Made by a program: the position numbers and the translations under genes. The notes under the pieces are model-generated. The model saw only the letters and a program-made list of their open reading frames with translations. It ran no database searches and was not told the DNA's origin. Below are positions 16,587 through 24,764 of a stretch of DNA of 64,000 nucleotides, piece after piece; within the stretch, counting starts at the first letter, position 1; every line of letters begins with the position of its first letter. Source of the stretch: Eshraghiella sp045124255 (GTDB lineage Bacteria > Bacillota > Clostridia > Lachnospirales > Lachnospiraceae); the NCBI GenBank assembly GCA_045124255.1, contig JBGVLM010000018.1, forward strand, positions 31,338-95,337. The letters are read 5' to 3'.

Positions 16587-18401
16587 TCAGTCCTCATCAA
16601 GCTTGAGTACACTCATAAACGCACTCTGCGGAATTTCCACATTGCCAATCTGTCTCATACGCTTCTTGCCTTCCTTCTGTTTCTCAAGAAGCTTCTTCTT
16701 ACGGGAAATATCACCGCCGTAACACTTGGCAAGTACGTCCTTGCGGAGTGCCTTAACAGTCTCTCTGGCAATAATCTTGCTTCCGATTGCGGCCTGAATA
16801 GGAATTTCAAAAAGCTGACGCGGAATCTCTGCTTTAAGCTTCTCACACATTTTTCTTCCGCGTTCGTAGGCGCTTCCTTCAAATACGATAAAGGAAAGTG
16901 CGTCAACCTCTTCCTTATTAACAAGTATGTCCAGCTTAACAAGCTTTGAACGCTGATAACCCTTCATCTGATAATCAAAGGATGCATAACCCCTTGAACG
17001 TGATTTCAATGCGTCAAAGAAATCGTATATAATTTCATTAAGAGGAAGAACATATTTAATCAATGCTCTTTTGCCCTCAATATATTCCATTCCGAGGTAT
17101 TCGCCCCTTCTTTCCTGACACAGGGTCATAATGGCTCCGACATAATCGGATGTAACCATAATCTCTGCGTCAACAACAGGCTCCTCCATATAGTCAATTT
17201 CCGACGGGTCCGGCAGATTGGACGGATTAGTAAGGTCCATTACCGTTCCGTCTGTCTTGTGCACCTTATAAACTACTCCCGGTGCAGTTGTTACAAGGTC
17301 AAGATTATATTCTCTCTCAAGTCTTTCCTGAATTATTTCAAGATGAAGCAGCCCCAAAAATCCGCACCTGAAGCCAAAGCCGAGTGCAGCCGAGGTCTCA
17401 GGCTCATAGAAAAGAGAAGCGTCATTAAGCTGAAGTTTCTCCAAAGCATCCTTCAAATCCTCATAATGTGCTCCGTCCGCAGGGTAGAGTCCGCAGTATA
17501 CCATCGGATTAACCTTCTTATAGCCCGGAAGCGGTTCTTTACACGGACTGGCTGCATTGGTAATGGTATCTCCGACTCTTGTATCCTTAACATTCTTAAT
17601 ACTTGCGGTAAGATATCCTACCATTCCGGCAGACAACTCGTCACAGGCAATAAACTGTCCCGCTCCGAAATATCCTACTTCAACAACATCTGCCTCCGCA
17701 CCCGTTGCCATCATACGGATTCTTGTACCCTTTCTTACCGTACCCTCCATAACACGGAAAAATACAATAACACCTTTATAGGAATCATAAACCGAGTCAA
17801 AAATAAGTGCCTGCAATGGTGCTGCTGCGTCTCCTGCGGGTGCAGGAAGCTTGTTAACAATCGCTTCAAGCACGTCCTCAATATTAAGTCCGTTCTTTGC
17901 TGAAATAAGAGGTGCGTCCATTGCCTCTATTCCGATTATATCCTCTATCTCGTCCTTAACCCTCTGAGGCTCCGCACTCGGAAGGTCAATTTTATTAATT
18001 ACAGGAAACACCTCAAGATTATGGTCTATTGCCATGTATACATTTGCAAGCGTCTGTGCTTCAATTCCCTGTGCCGCATCCACTACAAGCACCGCACCCT
18101 CACAGGCTGCAAGGCTTCTTGACACCTCATAGTTAAAATCCACATGACCCGGAGTGTCAATCAAATTGAAAATATACTCTTCTCCGTCCTGTGCTTTATA
18201 AATCGTTCTTACTGCCTGTGCCTTGATTGTGATTCCTCTCTCCCTTTCAAGGTCCATATTATCAAGCACCTGATTCTGCATTTCCCTGCTGGTAAGCAGA
18301 CCTGTTTTCTCGATAATTCTGTCCGCAAGAGTTGATTTTCCATGGTCTATATGTGCAATAATGCAAAAATTTCTGATTTTACTCTGGTCAATTGATGACA
18401 T
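16587..18401 (-). CDS. lepA: Elongation factor 4 (ribosome back-translocase)
   Basis: A 604-residue translational GTPase that acts on the ribosome during elongation under stress. G1 is AHIDHGKSTLADR at residues 15-27, G3 is DTPGHVDF and G4 is NKID. The LepA-specific C-terminal part includes YMEEPVVDAEIMV and the final KKKLLEKQKEGKKRMRQIG. The full length matches the family. AGGAG stands 7 bases before the ATG. A sigma-A promoter lies upstream, back to back with that of a secreted amylase. It heads the lepA-DUF5662-hemW operon. Confidence 0.97.
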   Translation of the reverse strand: MSSIDQSKIRNFCIIAHIDHGKSTLADRIIEKTGLLTSREMQNQVLDNMDLERERGITIKAQAVRTIYKAQDGEEYIFNLIDTPGHVDFNYEVSRSLAACEGAVLVVDAAQGIEAQTLANVYMAIDHNLEVFPVINKIDLPSAEPQRVKDEIEDIIGIEAMDAPLISAKNGLNIEDVLEAIVNKLPAPAGDAAAPLQALIFDSVYDSYKGVIVFFRVMEGTVRKGTRIRMMATGAEADVVEVGYFGAGQFIACDELSAGMVGYLTASIKNVKDTRVGDTITNAASPCKEPLPGYKKVNPMVYCGLYPADGAHYEDLKDALEKLQLNDASLFYEPETSAALGFGFRCGFLGLLHLEIIQERLEREYNLDLVTTAPGVVYKVHKTDGTVMDLTNPSNLPDPSEIDYMEEPVVDAEIMVTSDYVGAIMTLCQERRGEYLGMEYIEGKRALIKYVLPLNEIIYDFFDALKSRSRGYASFDYQMKGYQRSKLVKLDILVNKEEVDALSFIVFEGSAYERGRKMCEKLKAEIPRQLFEIPIQAAIGSKIIARETVKALRKDVLAKCYGGDISRKKKLLEKQKEGKKRMRQIGNVEIPQSAFMSVLKLDED

Positions 18402-18438
18402 TATAATTCTCCTAACTTTTAAATATGTCCATTTGAAC

Positions 18439-18468
18439 AGTATAACACAACTATTTTATCCGAAGCAA
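18439..18468 (-). promoter_or_regulatory. Predicted sigma-A promoter for lepA operon
   Basis: Minus strand: -35 TTGCTT (18463-18468), 18-base spacer, -10 TATACT (18439-18444), about 40 bases before the lepA ATG. Confidence 0.6.
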
Positions 18469-18508
18469 CATTTTAAATTTTCTAATATAAAACTTAAAAA
18501 ATTTATAT

Positions 18509-18537
18509 TTGTATTAAGACGGATATTATTATAAAAT
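18509..18537 (+). promoter_or_regulatory. Predicted sigma-A promoter for GH13 lipoprotein gene
   Basis: TTGTAT (18509-18514), 17-base spacer, TAAAAT (18532-18537). A small AAGGA/TCCTT hairpin follows in the leader. I saw no clear CcpA cre palindrome here. Confidence 0.5.
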
Positions 18538-18586
18538 AAAAAAAGGACTGTTTTGTTCCTTAATTTTATAATGGGAGGATATACAA

Positions 18587-20578
18587 TTGAAATTCAAAAA
18601 AATTGCAGCACTTCTTTTGTCTGCAACAATGCTTTTGGGCAGCTTAACTGCCTGCAATACCGACTCAGGCGTAGTTAATACTCCGCAAGGCTATGGCTTG
18701 ACCGAATCCATCGAAGACGGAGCAATTCTCCACTGCTTCGCATGGTCTTTTAAAACAATTACCGAATCCATGGAGGATATAGCACTGGCAGGCTACTCAG
18801 CAATCCAGACCTCTCCTATCAACGCATGCTATGACGGCGGTGACGGGGGAATGGATTTATTCGGTGCCGGCAAATGGTTTTATCATTATCAGCCAACGGA
18901 CTGGACAATCGGTAACTATCAGCTCGGAACCAAGGAAGAATTCACCGAAATGTGTTCCGTTGCCGAGTCATACGGAATTAAGGTTATCGTTGACGTAGTT
19001 CCTAACCACACTACTAAGAATGAAGAGGCTATCAGCACAGACTTTATTAACGCTGTCGGAGGAATTGACAAGCTGTATCATTCAGACGGTTTAACCACAA
19101 TTACCAACTATGCTGACAGAGGTCAGTGTACTCTCCTTGCAATGGCAGGTCTTTATGATGTTAATACCGAGAATCCTGATTTTCAGGATTATTTCATTGA
19201 CTACCTCAATGAATGTATTGAATGCGGAGCTGACGGCTTCCGTTACGATACTGCCAAACACATAGGTCTTCCTGATGACCCACAGGATGATGAATCACTT
19301 CCGAACAACTTCTGGGAGAGAGTCACAACAGAAATCAACAATGCCGAGAATATTTTTAACTACGGCGAGGTTCTTCAGGGTGACGGCGACAGAATTGCCG
19401 ATTATATTGAAGCAATCGGAGCTACAACCGCAAGTGCTTACGGTCAGTATATCCGAAACGCATTAATTGGCAACAACCTTAATGCAACGGGTCTTACCAA
19501 CTTAAAGGTCGGCGGAAGCACCAACGTTGTTACATGGGTTGAGTCACATGATAATTATACAGAGGATAACGGAAGTGCCACAACAATTACCAATGATGAT
19601 ATCATTATAGGCTGGGCAGTCATTGCCGCAAGAGCTGAAGGCACACCGCTCTTCTTCTCAAGACCTTATGGTGCAACTACTGATAATATGTGGGGTACCT
19701 TTAACAAAATCGGAATGGCCGGAGACAACTTATATAAGCATCCTACCGTAGTTGCAGTTAACCGTTTCAGAAATGCAATGGTTGGCGAGAGCGAAAACCT
19801 CTTTAATCCTGAAGGAAGCTCTTCCGTACTCTTCATTGAAAGAGGAACCAAGGGACTTGTTATTATCAACAACTCTCCAAGGGATTATGAATTCGACCAG
19901 TCGGTTGCTCTGGCTGACGGCTCATACGTTGACAGAGTTGACAACGAAACAACCTACACTGTTTCAAACGGTACAATAAGCGGAACCATTCCTTCCGGCG
20001 GAGTTATTGTACTCTGCAATGACGGCTACTGCGACAAGACAACCTCCGTTGTAAAGGTTTCTGATGATACGGATACTAATATAAGCGGAGAATCCAAAGA
20101 GATTACTCTTGTTGCTTCAGGCACCACCACTTCTACATACTCCATCAACGGCGGAGAGGAAATCGCTTATAATGATGGTGACAAGCTCACAATCGGTGCA
20201 GACATGCAGCCGCTTGACACTCTTACACTCACTCTCCGCGGAGAGAATGCCGAAGGTAATAAGACCTGCATCTCTTACATTTTCAAGAAACTTGAGCCTG
20301 TAGGGGACGGTACAGTTATTTCATTTGTTAAGCCTGAATCATGGGGCGACACAATTTTTGCATATGTATATGATGAAACTTCATATTCAACTGTTAAGAA
20401 TAATGCCGCATGGCCGGGTGTTGAGATGGTTGACAACGGCGACGGAACCTATTCATATACCTTTACAGAGGAATGGCTTGCACCTCTTGTAATCTTCAAT
20501 GACCGCACCAACCAGTCCAACGGACAGCTTGAACCGGGTGCGGCCGTAGTACCGGATAAGATTTATACGGTTAACTAA
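18587..20578 (+). CDS. Secreted GH13 alpha-amylase lipoprotein with C-terminal starch-binding-like module
   Basis: A 663-residue lipoprotein with signal peptide and lipobox LTAC (Cys23). The GH13 barrel occupies about residues 35-400: VDVVPNHTT, the nucleophile Asp221 in GFRYDTAKH, acid/base Glu261 in NYGEVLQG and Asp322 in ESHDNYTED. A beta domain follows, then a region (about 475-560) with repeated GGE motifs, and a C-terminal module near 570-660 that looks like CBM26 (ETSYSTVKNNAAWPGVEM, WLAPLVIFND). It would degrade starch at the cell surface. The start is a TTG, with GGGAGG about 7 bases upstream. It is transcribed alone. Confidence 0.9.
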   Translation: MKFKKIAALLLSATMLLGSLTACNTDSGVVNTPQGYGLTESIEDGAILHCFAWSFKTITESMEDIALAGYSAIQTSPINACYDGGDGGMDLFGAGKWFYHYQPTDWTIGNYQLGTKEEFTEMCSVAESYGIKVIVDVVPNHTTKNEEAISTDFINAVGGIDKLYHSDGLTTITNYADRGQCTLLAMAGLYDVNTENPDFQDYFIDYLNECIECGADGFRYDTAKHIGLPDDPQDDESLPNNFWERVTTEINNAENIFNYGEVLQGDGDRIADYIEAIGATTASAYGQYIRNALIGNNLNATGLTNLKVGGSTNVVTWVESHDNYTEDNGSATTITNDDIIIGWAVIAARAEGTPLFFSRPYGATTDNMWGTFNKIGMAGDNLYKHPTVVAVNRFRNAMVGESENLFNPEGSSSVLFIERGTKGLVIINNSPRDYEFDQSVALADGSYVDRVDNETTYTVSNGTISGTIPSGGVIVLCNDGYCDKTTSVVKVSDDTDTNISGESKEITLVASGTTTSTYSINGGEEIAYNDGDKLTIGADMQPLDTLTLTLRGENAEGNKTCISYIFKKLEPVGDGTVISFVKPESWGDTIFAYVYDETSYSTVKNNAAWPGVEMVDNGDGTYSYTFTEEWLAPLVIFNDRTNQSNGQLEPGAAVVPDKIYTVN

Positions 20579-20594
20579 TTTTTAATATTCATAT

Positions 20595-20623
20595 TTGCAA
20601 AAGATGAACCAATATAGTAATAT
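20595..20623 (+). promoter_or_regulatory. Predicted sigma-A promoter for tyrA-aroA
   Basis: TTGCAA (20595-20600), 17-base spacer, TAATAT (20618-20623), about 60 bases before tyrA. A small AGAGA/TCTCT hairpin follows in the leader. Confidence 0.6.
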
Positions 20624-20682
20624 CTACTAAGAGATATTTTTCTCTACAAATATGTTTTTTACATGTCAGGAGATTGACTTTT

Positions 20683-21774
20683 ATGGATATTACGGTTGGA
20701 TTTATCGGCCTGGGACTCATTGGCGGTTCCATTGCAAAATCTTTAAAGAAAGCAGATTCATCTATTTACACTATTGCGTATAACCGCAGTCACGAACCTC
20801 TTATGCAGGCAGTGAAGGATGGCGTAATTGATGAATCTGCATTTTCTATTGATGATTCATTCAAAAAATGTGACATCATATTCCTGTGTACTCCCGTAGA
20901 ATACAATTCAATATATTTATCAGAGGTTTCCCGGCATATCAAGGATGGCTGTATTCTCACTGATGTAGGCAGTGTTAAGGGATATATCCATGATACTGTT
21001 AAGGAGCTTGGGCTCGAGCACTGTTTTATCGGCGGACACCCGATGGCAGGTTCAGAGAAGACCGGCTATAATGCTGCCAATGAGCTTTTGCTTGAGAATG
21101 CATATTATGCAATTACACCTACCACAGCCACCTCTAAATCCGCACTTGAATTTTATATCGGATTAGTCAGGAAAACGGGTGCCATTCCGATTGTTACCGA
21201 ACCGGATATACATGATTATGCCGTTGCCGGAATCAGCCACGTACCCCATTTGATTGCTTCATCGCTCGTCAATCTTGTCAGGGAAAATGATACTAAGGAT
21301 GAATTAATGAAGCTGCTTGCAGCCGGAGGATTTAAAGACATTACACGAATTGCCTCCTCCTCACCCGAGATGTGGTCACAGATATCCGTAACCAATCCTG
21401 AACAGATTTCAATAATTCTCGGAAAATACATAGAAACGCTTGAATCTGTTAAGCATTATATTGATACCAGGGATAAAGACGCAATCTACAATATGTTTGC
21501 CGAATCAAGGGAATACCGCAACTCCATCAGCATTACAACCAAGGGACCGGTATTATCAAGCTACGCAATGTTCTGCGACATTGAAGATAAGGAGGGTGCA
21601 ATTAACTCAATTACTTCTCTCCTGTCAGAAAGCCATCTCAACCTCCGCAATATTGAGATTATTCATAACAGGGAGTATAAGGATGGTGCTTTACGAATAG
21701 ATTTCTATGATGAACATTCTGCCGCAATGGCTTACGAAATTTTATCTAATAACGGATATGTTGTTTACCGTTAG
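20683..21774 (+). CDS. tyrA: Prephenate dehydrogenase with C-terminal ACT domain
   Basis: A 363-residue enzyme that oxidatively decarboxylates prephenate to 4-hydroxyphenylpyruvate in tyrosine synthesis. The NAD-binding motif is VGFIGLGLIGGSIAKSL at the N-terminus; substrate-site motifs are GGHPMAGSEKTGY and AGISHVPHL. The last 75 residues (LSSYAMFCDIEDKEGAINSI onward) form an ACT domain, the usual tyrosine feedback site. An in-frame TTG at 20674 lies too near the AGGAG, which is 10 bases before the ATG at 20683, so the latter is used. aroA follows 12 bases later, making a two-gene aromatic amino acid operon. Confidence 0.93.
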   Translation: MDITVGFIGLGLIGGSIAKSLKKADSSIYTIAYNRSHEPLMQAVKDGVIDESAFSIDDSFKKCDIIFLCTPVEYNSIYLSEVSRHIKDGCILTDVGSVKGYIHDTVKELGLEHCFIGGHPMAGSEKTGYNAANELLLENAYYAITPTTATSKSALEFYIGLVRKTGAIPIVTEPDIHDYAVAGISHVPHLIASSLVNLVRENDTKDELMKLLAAGGFKDITRIASSSPEMWSQISVTNPEQISIILGKYIETLESVKHYIDTRDKDAIYNMFAESREYRNSISITTKGPVLSSYAMFCDIEDKEGAINSITSLLSESHLNLRNIEIIHNREYKDGALRIDFYDEHSAAMAYEILSNNGYVVYR

Positions 21775-21786
21775 AAAGGAATACTG

Positions 21787-23058
21787 ATGAATATCAACAA
21801 AATACAATCACTTAAAGGAACAGTTACAATTCCGGGAGACAAATCCATCTCCCATCGTGCAGTCATGTTTGGCTCAATTTCCAAGGGCGATACCAAAATA
21901 ACAGGCTTTCTCCAGGGAGCAGACTGCTTATCAACGATTTCCTGCTTCTCGCGAATGGGTATACAGATTGACAACAATGGTGATTCCGTAATCGTACACG
22001 GCAAGGGCCTTTACGGTCTTACTGCTCCGACTGATATTCTTGATGTCGGCAACAGCGGAACAACCACAAGATTAATAAGCGGAATACTTGCAGGTCAGAA
22101 ATTCACCTCAACCCTTAACGGTGACGCTTCACTTGCCACCAGACCAATGAAAAGAATTATTACCCCGCTTACTCAGATGGGCGCCGTAATTGACAGCAAT
22201 AACGGAAGTACTCCTCTTACAATACACGGCGGCAGTCTTAAGGCAATTAACTATTGCTCCCCTGTATCATCAGCACAGATTAAATCATGTATTTTACTTG
22301 CAGGACTTTATGCAGATGGTCAGACCTCTGTTACAGAGCCGTCCTTATCAAGAAATCATACAGAATTAATGCTTAATTCGTTTGGTGCTGATATACATAC
22401 TGATAATCTGACCGCAACAATAACACCCGGCAATGAATTATTTGCACAGGAGGTTCATGTTCCGGGCGATATTTCCTCAGCAGCGTACTTTATTGCAGCA
22501 GGACTTATCATTCCAAACAGCGAAATTCTTATCCGTAATGTAGGAATCAACCCTACAAGGGACGGAATATTAAGAGTATGCCAGGCAATGGGTGGAGATA
22601 TTACAATTATGAACGAACGTACCGCAGGCGGAGAACCTGTAGCTGATTTGCTTGTGCGTTCAAGCAGTCTGCACGGAGTTTCCGTTTCGGGAGATATTAT
22701 TCCCACCCTTATTGATGAAATACCTATTATTGCCGTTCTTGCTGCTTATGCCGACGGCACTACCGTTATCGCTGACGCTGCGGAATTAAAGGTAAAGGAA
22801 TCCAACCGAATTGATACAATGGCTGCAAATCTTTCCAAAATGGGTGTAGATATTACCGGAACGGATGACGGTATGATAATCAACGGAGGACGTACTCTTA
22901 AGGGTGCCGTAATTGACAGCTATATGGACCACCGAGTTGCTATGTCCTGTGCCGTAGCCGCACTTAATGCAGAGGGAACTACTACTATTACGAATTCAGA
23001 ATATGTTGAAATCTCATATCCTGATTTCTTTAAGGATTTAATGAAGCTTGCACAATAA
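21787..23058 (+). CDS. aroA: 3-phosphoshikimate 1-carboxyvinyltransferase (EPSP synthase)
   Basis: A 423-residue enzyme joining shikimate 3-phosphate and PEP. Motifs include GDKSISHRAVMFG near residue 18, the LDVGNSGTTTRL loop near 85, SAQIKSCILLAGLYADG, and ELKVKESNRID toward the end. The loop reads GNSGTTTR rather than GNAGT, which is typical of class II (Bacillus-type) EPSP synthases that tolerate glyphosate; the class assignment is inference. AAAGGA precedes the ATG. It is the last gene before a strong terminator. Other shikimate genes are not in the window. Confidence 0.95.
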   Translation: MNINKIQSLKGTVTIPGDKSISHRAVMFGSISKGDTKITGFLQGADCLSTISCFSRMGIQIDNNGDSVIVHGKGLYGLTAPTDILDVGNSGTTTRLISGILAGQKFTSTLNGDASLATRPMKRIITPLTQMGAVIDSNNGSTPLTIHGGSLKAINYCSPVSSAQIKSCILLAGLYADGQTSVTEPSLSRNHTELMLNSFGADIHTDNLTATITPGNELFAQEVHVPGDISSAAYFIAAGLIIPNSEILIRNVGINPTRDGILRVCQAMGGDITIMNERTAGGEPVADLLVRSSSLHGVSVSGDIIPTLIDEIPIIAVLAAYADGTTVIADAAELKVKESNRIDTMAANLSKMGVDITGTDDGMIINGGRTLKGAVIDSYMDHRVAMSCAVAALNAEGTTTITNSEYVEISYPDFFKDLMKLAQ

Positions 23059-23063
23059 TAAAC

Positions 23064-23104
23064 AGGGTGCCCCAATCCGGCAAGGATTTAAGGGCACCCT
23101 TTTA
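23064..23104 (+). terminator. Terminator of tyrA-aroA operon
   Basis: 9-bp stem (23064-23072 with 23092-23100), 19-base loop, followed by TTTT. It lies just past the aroA stop. Confidence 0.8.
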
Positions 23105-23117
23105 AGGTGGAGATATT

Positions 23118-23303
23118 TTAAGAGGAAAAATACAATTCTCCAACAGGATAAATCATTTCAGTAATAATCTTAAATGCATTTCTATCCACTACCTTACAGA
23201 TAAGCTTCCATAGCAGGAACGAAATTATCAGTCCTGCCGCAAAAATTATTATTTTCTTATAAACAACAGTGTTCATTTTCCTGACACTCATCGTTTGTCT
23301 CAA
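23118..23303 (-). CDS. Small single-span membrane protein, possibly at the lost spoIIP site
   Basis: A 61-residue reading frame starting at a TTG (AGGA 5 bases upstream); an internal ATG at 23291 is possible. It has a charged N-terminus, one hydrophobic segment (IIIFAAGLIISFLLWKLICK) and a short tail. It sits directly downstream of gpr on the same strand, the position usually held by spoIIP in Firmicutes. It could be an intact small protein or an N-terminal remnant of a spore protein. I cannot identify homology, and coding status is uncertain. Confidence 0.4.
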   Translation of the reverse strand: MRQTMSVRKMNTVVYKKIIIFAAGLIISFLLWKLICKVVDRNAFKIITEMIYPVGELYFSS

Positions 23304-23352
23304 TGTTTTCCTGCTTTTTATAAATATATGGGATTAATTGTTATTTTATTCA

Positions 23353-24249
23353 TTAAACCGACAGTCCCATACAGATATTTATTCCCTCTGAAATTGTATA
23401 GCTTAATCTCTTTACTATTGCGTCAATATCCTTAGAGGTTACATACATCGGCTCAAAATCCTGTGCAAAGCCTGCCGGCATATCGCTTTGTGCTCTTTTT
23501 ACCGAATCATATACAAGTGTCGCCGCATCAACAACCGTCGGCACTCCAATGGAAATAACAGGGATTCCCATTGTTCTGCGGTTAATTGCTGCTCTTGTAT
23601 TGCCCACACCTGAACCCGGATGTATTCCCGTGTCCGAAATCTGTATCGTGGAATTTAATCTGTTTACGCTTCTTGCCGCCAATGCGTCAACGACCAACAG
23701 CAAATCAGGTTTGGTTTTCTTAATAATTGCCTGAATAATTTCCGAGGATTCCATACCTGTCTGTGCCATTACGCCGGGAGTTATTCCGCTTGTGACTGCA
23801 AACGCCCCCTCAATCTGACTGTATCCCAGGTATTCCACAATATGCCTTGTAATCATTAAATTAGATACTACAAGCGGTCCGAGTGAATCCGGTGTAGAAG
23901 CACTGTTTCCCAGTCCTGCAATAAGTATTTTAGGCGTTTTTTCATTCCAGTTGTATGAATCCACAATCAATTTTTTAATCTGGGCGGCAAGTGCATTCGA
24001 TATTTCTCTGTGATATCCGTCATCCTCCTCGGCAAGTCTCGGAACCTCCATTGTAATATACACACCCACGGGCTTGCCTATCTTCTGTGCACCGTTTCTG
24101 TTGAGCACATCCATTCTTATTATTGTTATATCATTCTTAACGTCACGTTCCTCCTCGACCTTAATGCCCTTGATTTTCGCCGCCTCATTTGATACACTGT
24201 TTCGGGCCTCAAGGGCAAGGTCGGTACGAATTTTTATCTCATCTGACAT
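23353..24249 (-). CDS. gpr: GPR endopeptidase (germination protease)
   Basis: A 298-residue aspartic-type protease that degrades small acid-soluble spore proteins at germination. The N-terminus IRTDLALEARNSV matches the conserved zymogen processing region, and family blocks are ILIAGLGNSASTPDSLGP, ALAARSVNRLNSTIQISD and GIHPGSGVGNTRA. The length is somewhat under that of Bacillus GPR. It shows that the organism's lineage makes spores. It is divergent from rpsT, as I recall for Bacillus and Clostridia. The ribosome binding site (AAGGA) is far from the ATG. Synthesis in the forespore by sigma-G is expected but no promoter was identified. Confidence 0.93.
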   Translation of the reverse strand: MSDEIKIRTDLALEARNSVSNEAAKIKGIKVEEERDVKNDITIIRMDVLNRNGAQKIGKPVGVYITMEVPRLAEEDDGYHREISNALAAQIKKLIVDSYNWNEKTPKILIAGLGNSASTPDSLGPLVVSNLMITRHIVEYLGYSQIEGAFAVTSGITPGVMAQTGMESSEIIQAIIKKTKPDLLLVVDALAARSVNRLNSTIQISDTGIHPGSGVGNTRAAINRRTMGIPVISIGVPTVVDAATLVYDSVKRAQSDMPAGFAQDFEPMYVTSKDIDAIVKRLSYTISEGINICMGLSV

Positions 24250-24318
24250 ACTGAATACTCATTCCTTCATATAAATAATATTTTAAATTATTTTGTGAAT
24301 TTTTATGATAATTATGTA

Positions 24319-24347
24319 TTGACAGAAATGATTTCTTATACTAAAAT
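24319..24347 (+). promoter_or_regulatory. Consensus sigma-A promoter of rpsT
   Basis: Perfect -35 TTGACA (24319-24324), 17-base spacer, -10 TAAAAT (24342-24347). The leader is about 85 bases long. Confidence 0.8.
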
Positions 24348-24360
24348 ACTTGAGTGTGCT

Positions 24361-24392
24361 TATGTTAAAGCGTCCGTGTCTGTTTTAACATA
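24361..24392 (+). promoter_or_regulatory. Leader hairpin of rpsT mRNA
   Basis: 9-bp inverted repeat TATGTTAAA with TTTAACATA (24361-24369, 24384-24392) and a 14-base loop, located just after the predicted transcription start and before the ribosome binding site. S20 autoregulates its own translation in E. coli; whether this hairpin has such a role is unknown. Confidence 0.4.
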
Positions 24393-24439
24393 TAACAAAT
24401 ATTAAAGAATCACTTTTACAATAACCGGAGGTGGACAGA

Positions 24440-24703
24440 TTGGCTAATATTAAATCTGCTAAGAAGAGAATTTTAGTATCACAGATTAAGACTGAGAGAA
24501 ATAAAGCGGTTAGGTCTAAGATTAAGACCTTAAGCAAGAAAGTAGAAGCTGCTGTAGAAGCTGGAGATAAGGCTGTTGCTGCTGACGCTCTTAAGGTTGC
24601 TTCAACAGAAATCGATAAGGCTTGTTCTAAGGGTGTTTACCACAAGAACACAGCTGCAAGAAAAGTTTCTCGTTTAACAAATCTTGTAAATGCAATGAAC
24701 TAA
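24440..24703 (+). CDS. rpsT: 30S ribosomal protein S20
   Basis: An 87-residue basic protein that binds 16S rRNA in the small subunit. It begins ANIKSAKKRILVSQ after the initiator, the standard S20 start, with an Ala/Lys-rich helical body and the SRLTNLVN ending. The start is a TTG at 24440, with GGAGG 8 bases upstream; a GTG at 24431 overlaps the ribosome binding site and is rejected. TTG starts are also used by E. coli rpsT (UUG), so the weak start codon may be conserved for regulation. The gene stands alone with its own promoter and terminator. Confidence 0.96.
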   Translation: MANIKSAKKRILVSQIKTERNKAVRSKIKTLSKKVEAAVEAGDKAVAADALKVASTEIDKACSKGVYHKNTAARKVSRLTNLVNAMN

Positions 24704-24706
24704 TAT

Positions 24707-24736
24707 AAAAAAGACGGTGGCTGCCCGTCTTTTTTT
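24707..24736 (+). terminator. Terminator of rpsT
   Basis: Stem AGACGG with CCGTCT extended by A-run/T-run pairing (24707-24717 with about 24725-24736), seven-base loop, six T residues. The A-tract on the other side would also let it work for the minus-strand membrane protein gene. Confidence 0.85.
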
Positions 24737-24764
24737 AATTCTATGGAAAATTTCGTTGAAAAAT

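Noticed and set aside
17259..17903. 214-residue plus-strand frame
   Set aside because: Lies fully inside lepA on the opposite strand; composition is not protein-like and no ribosome binding site is seen.
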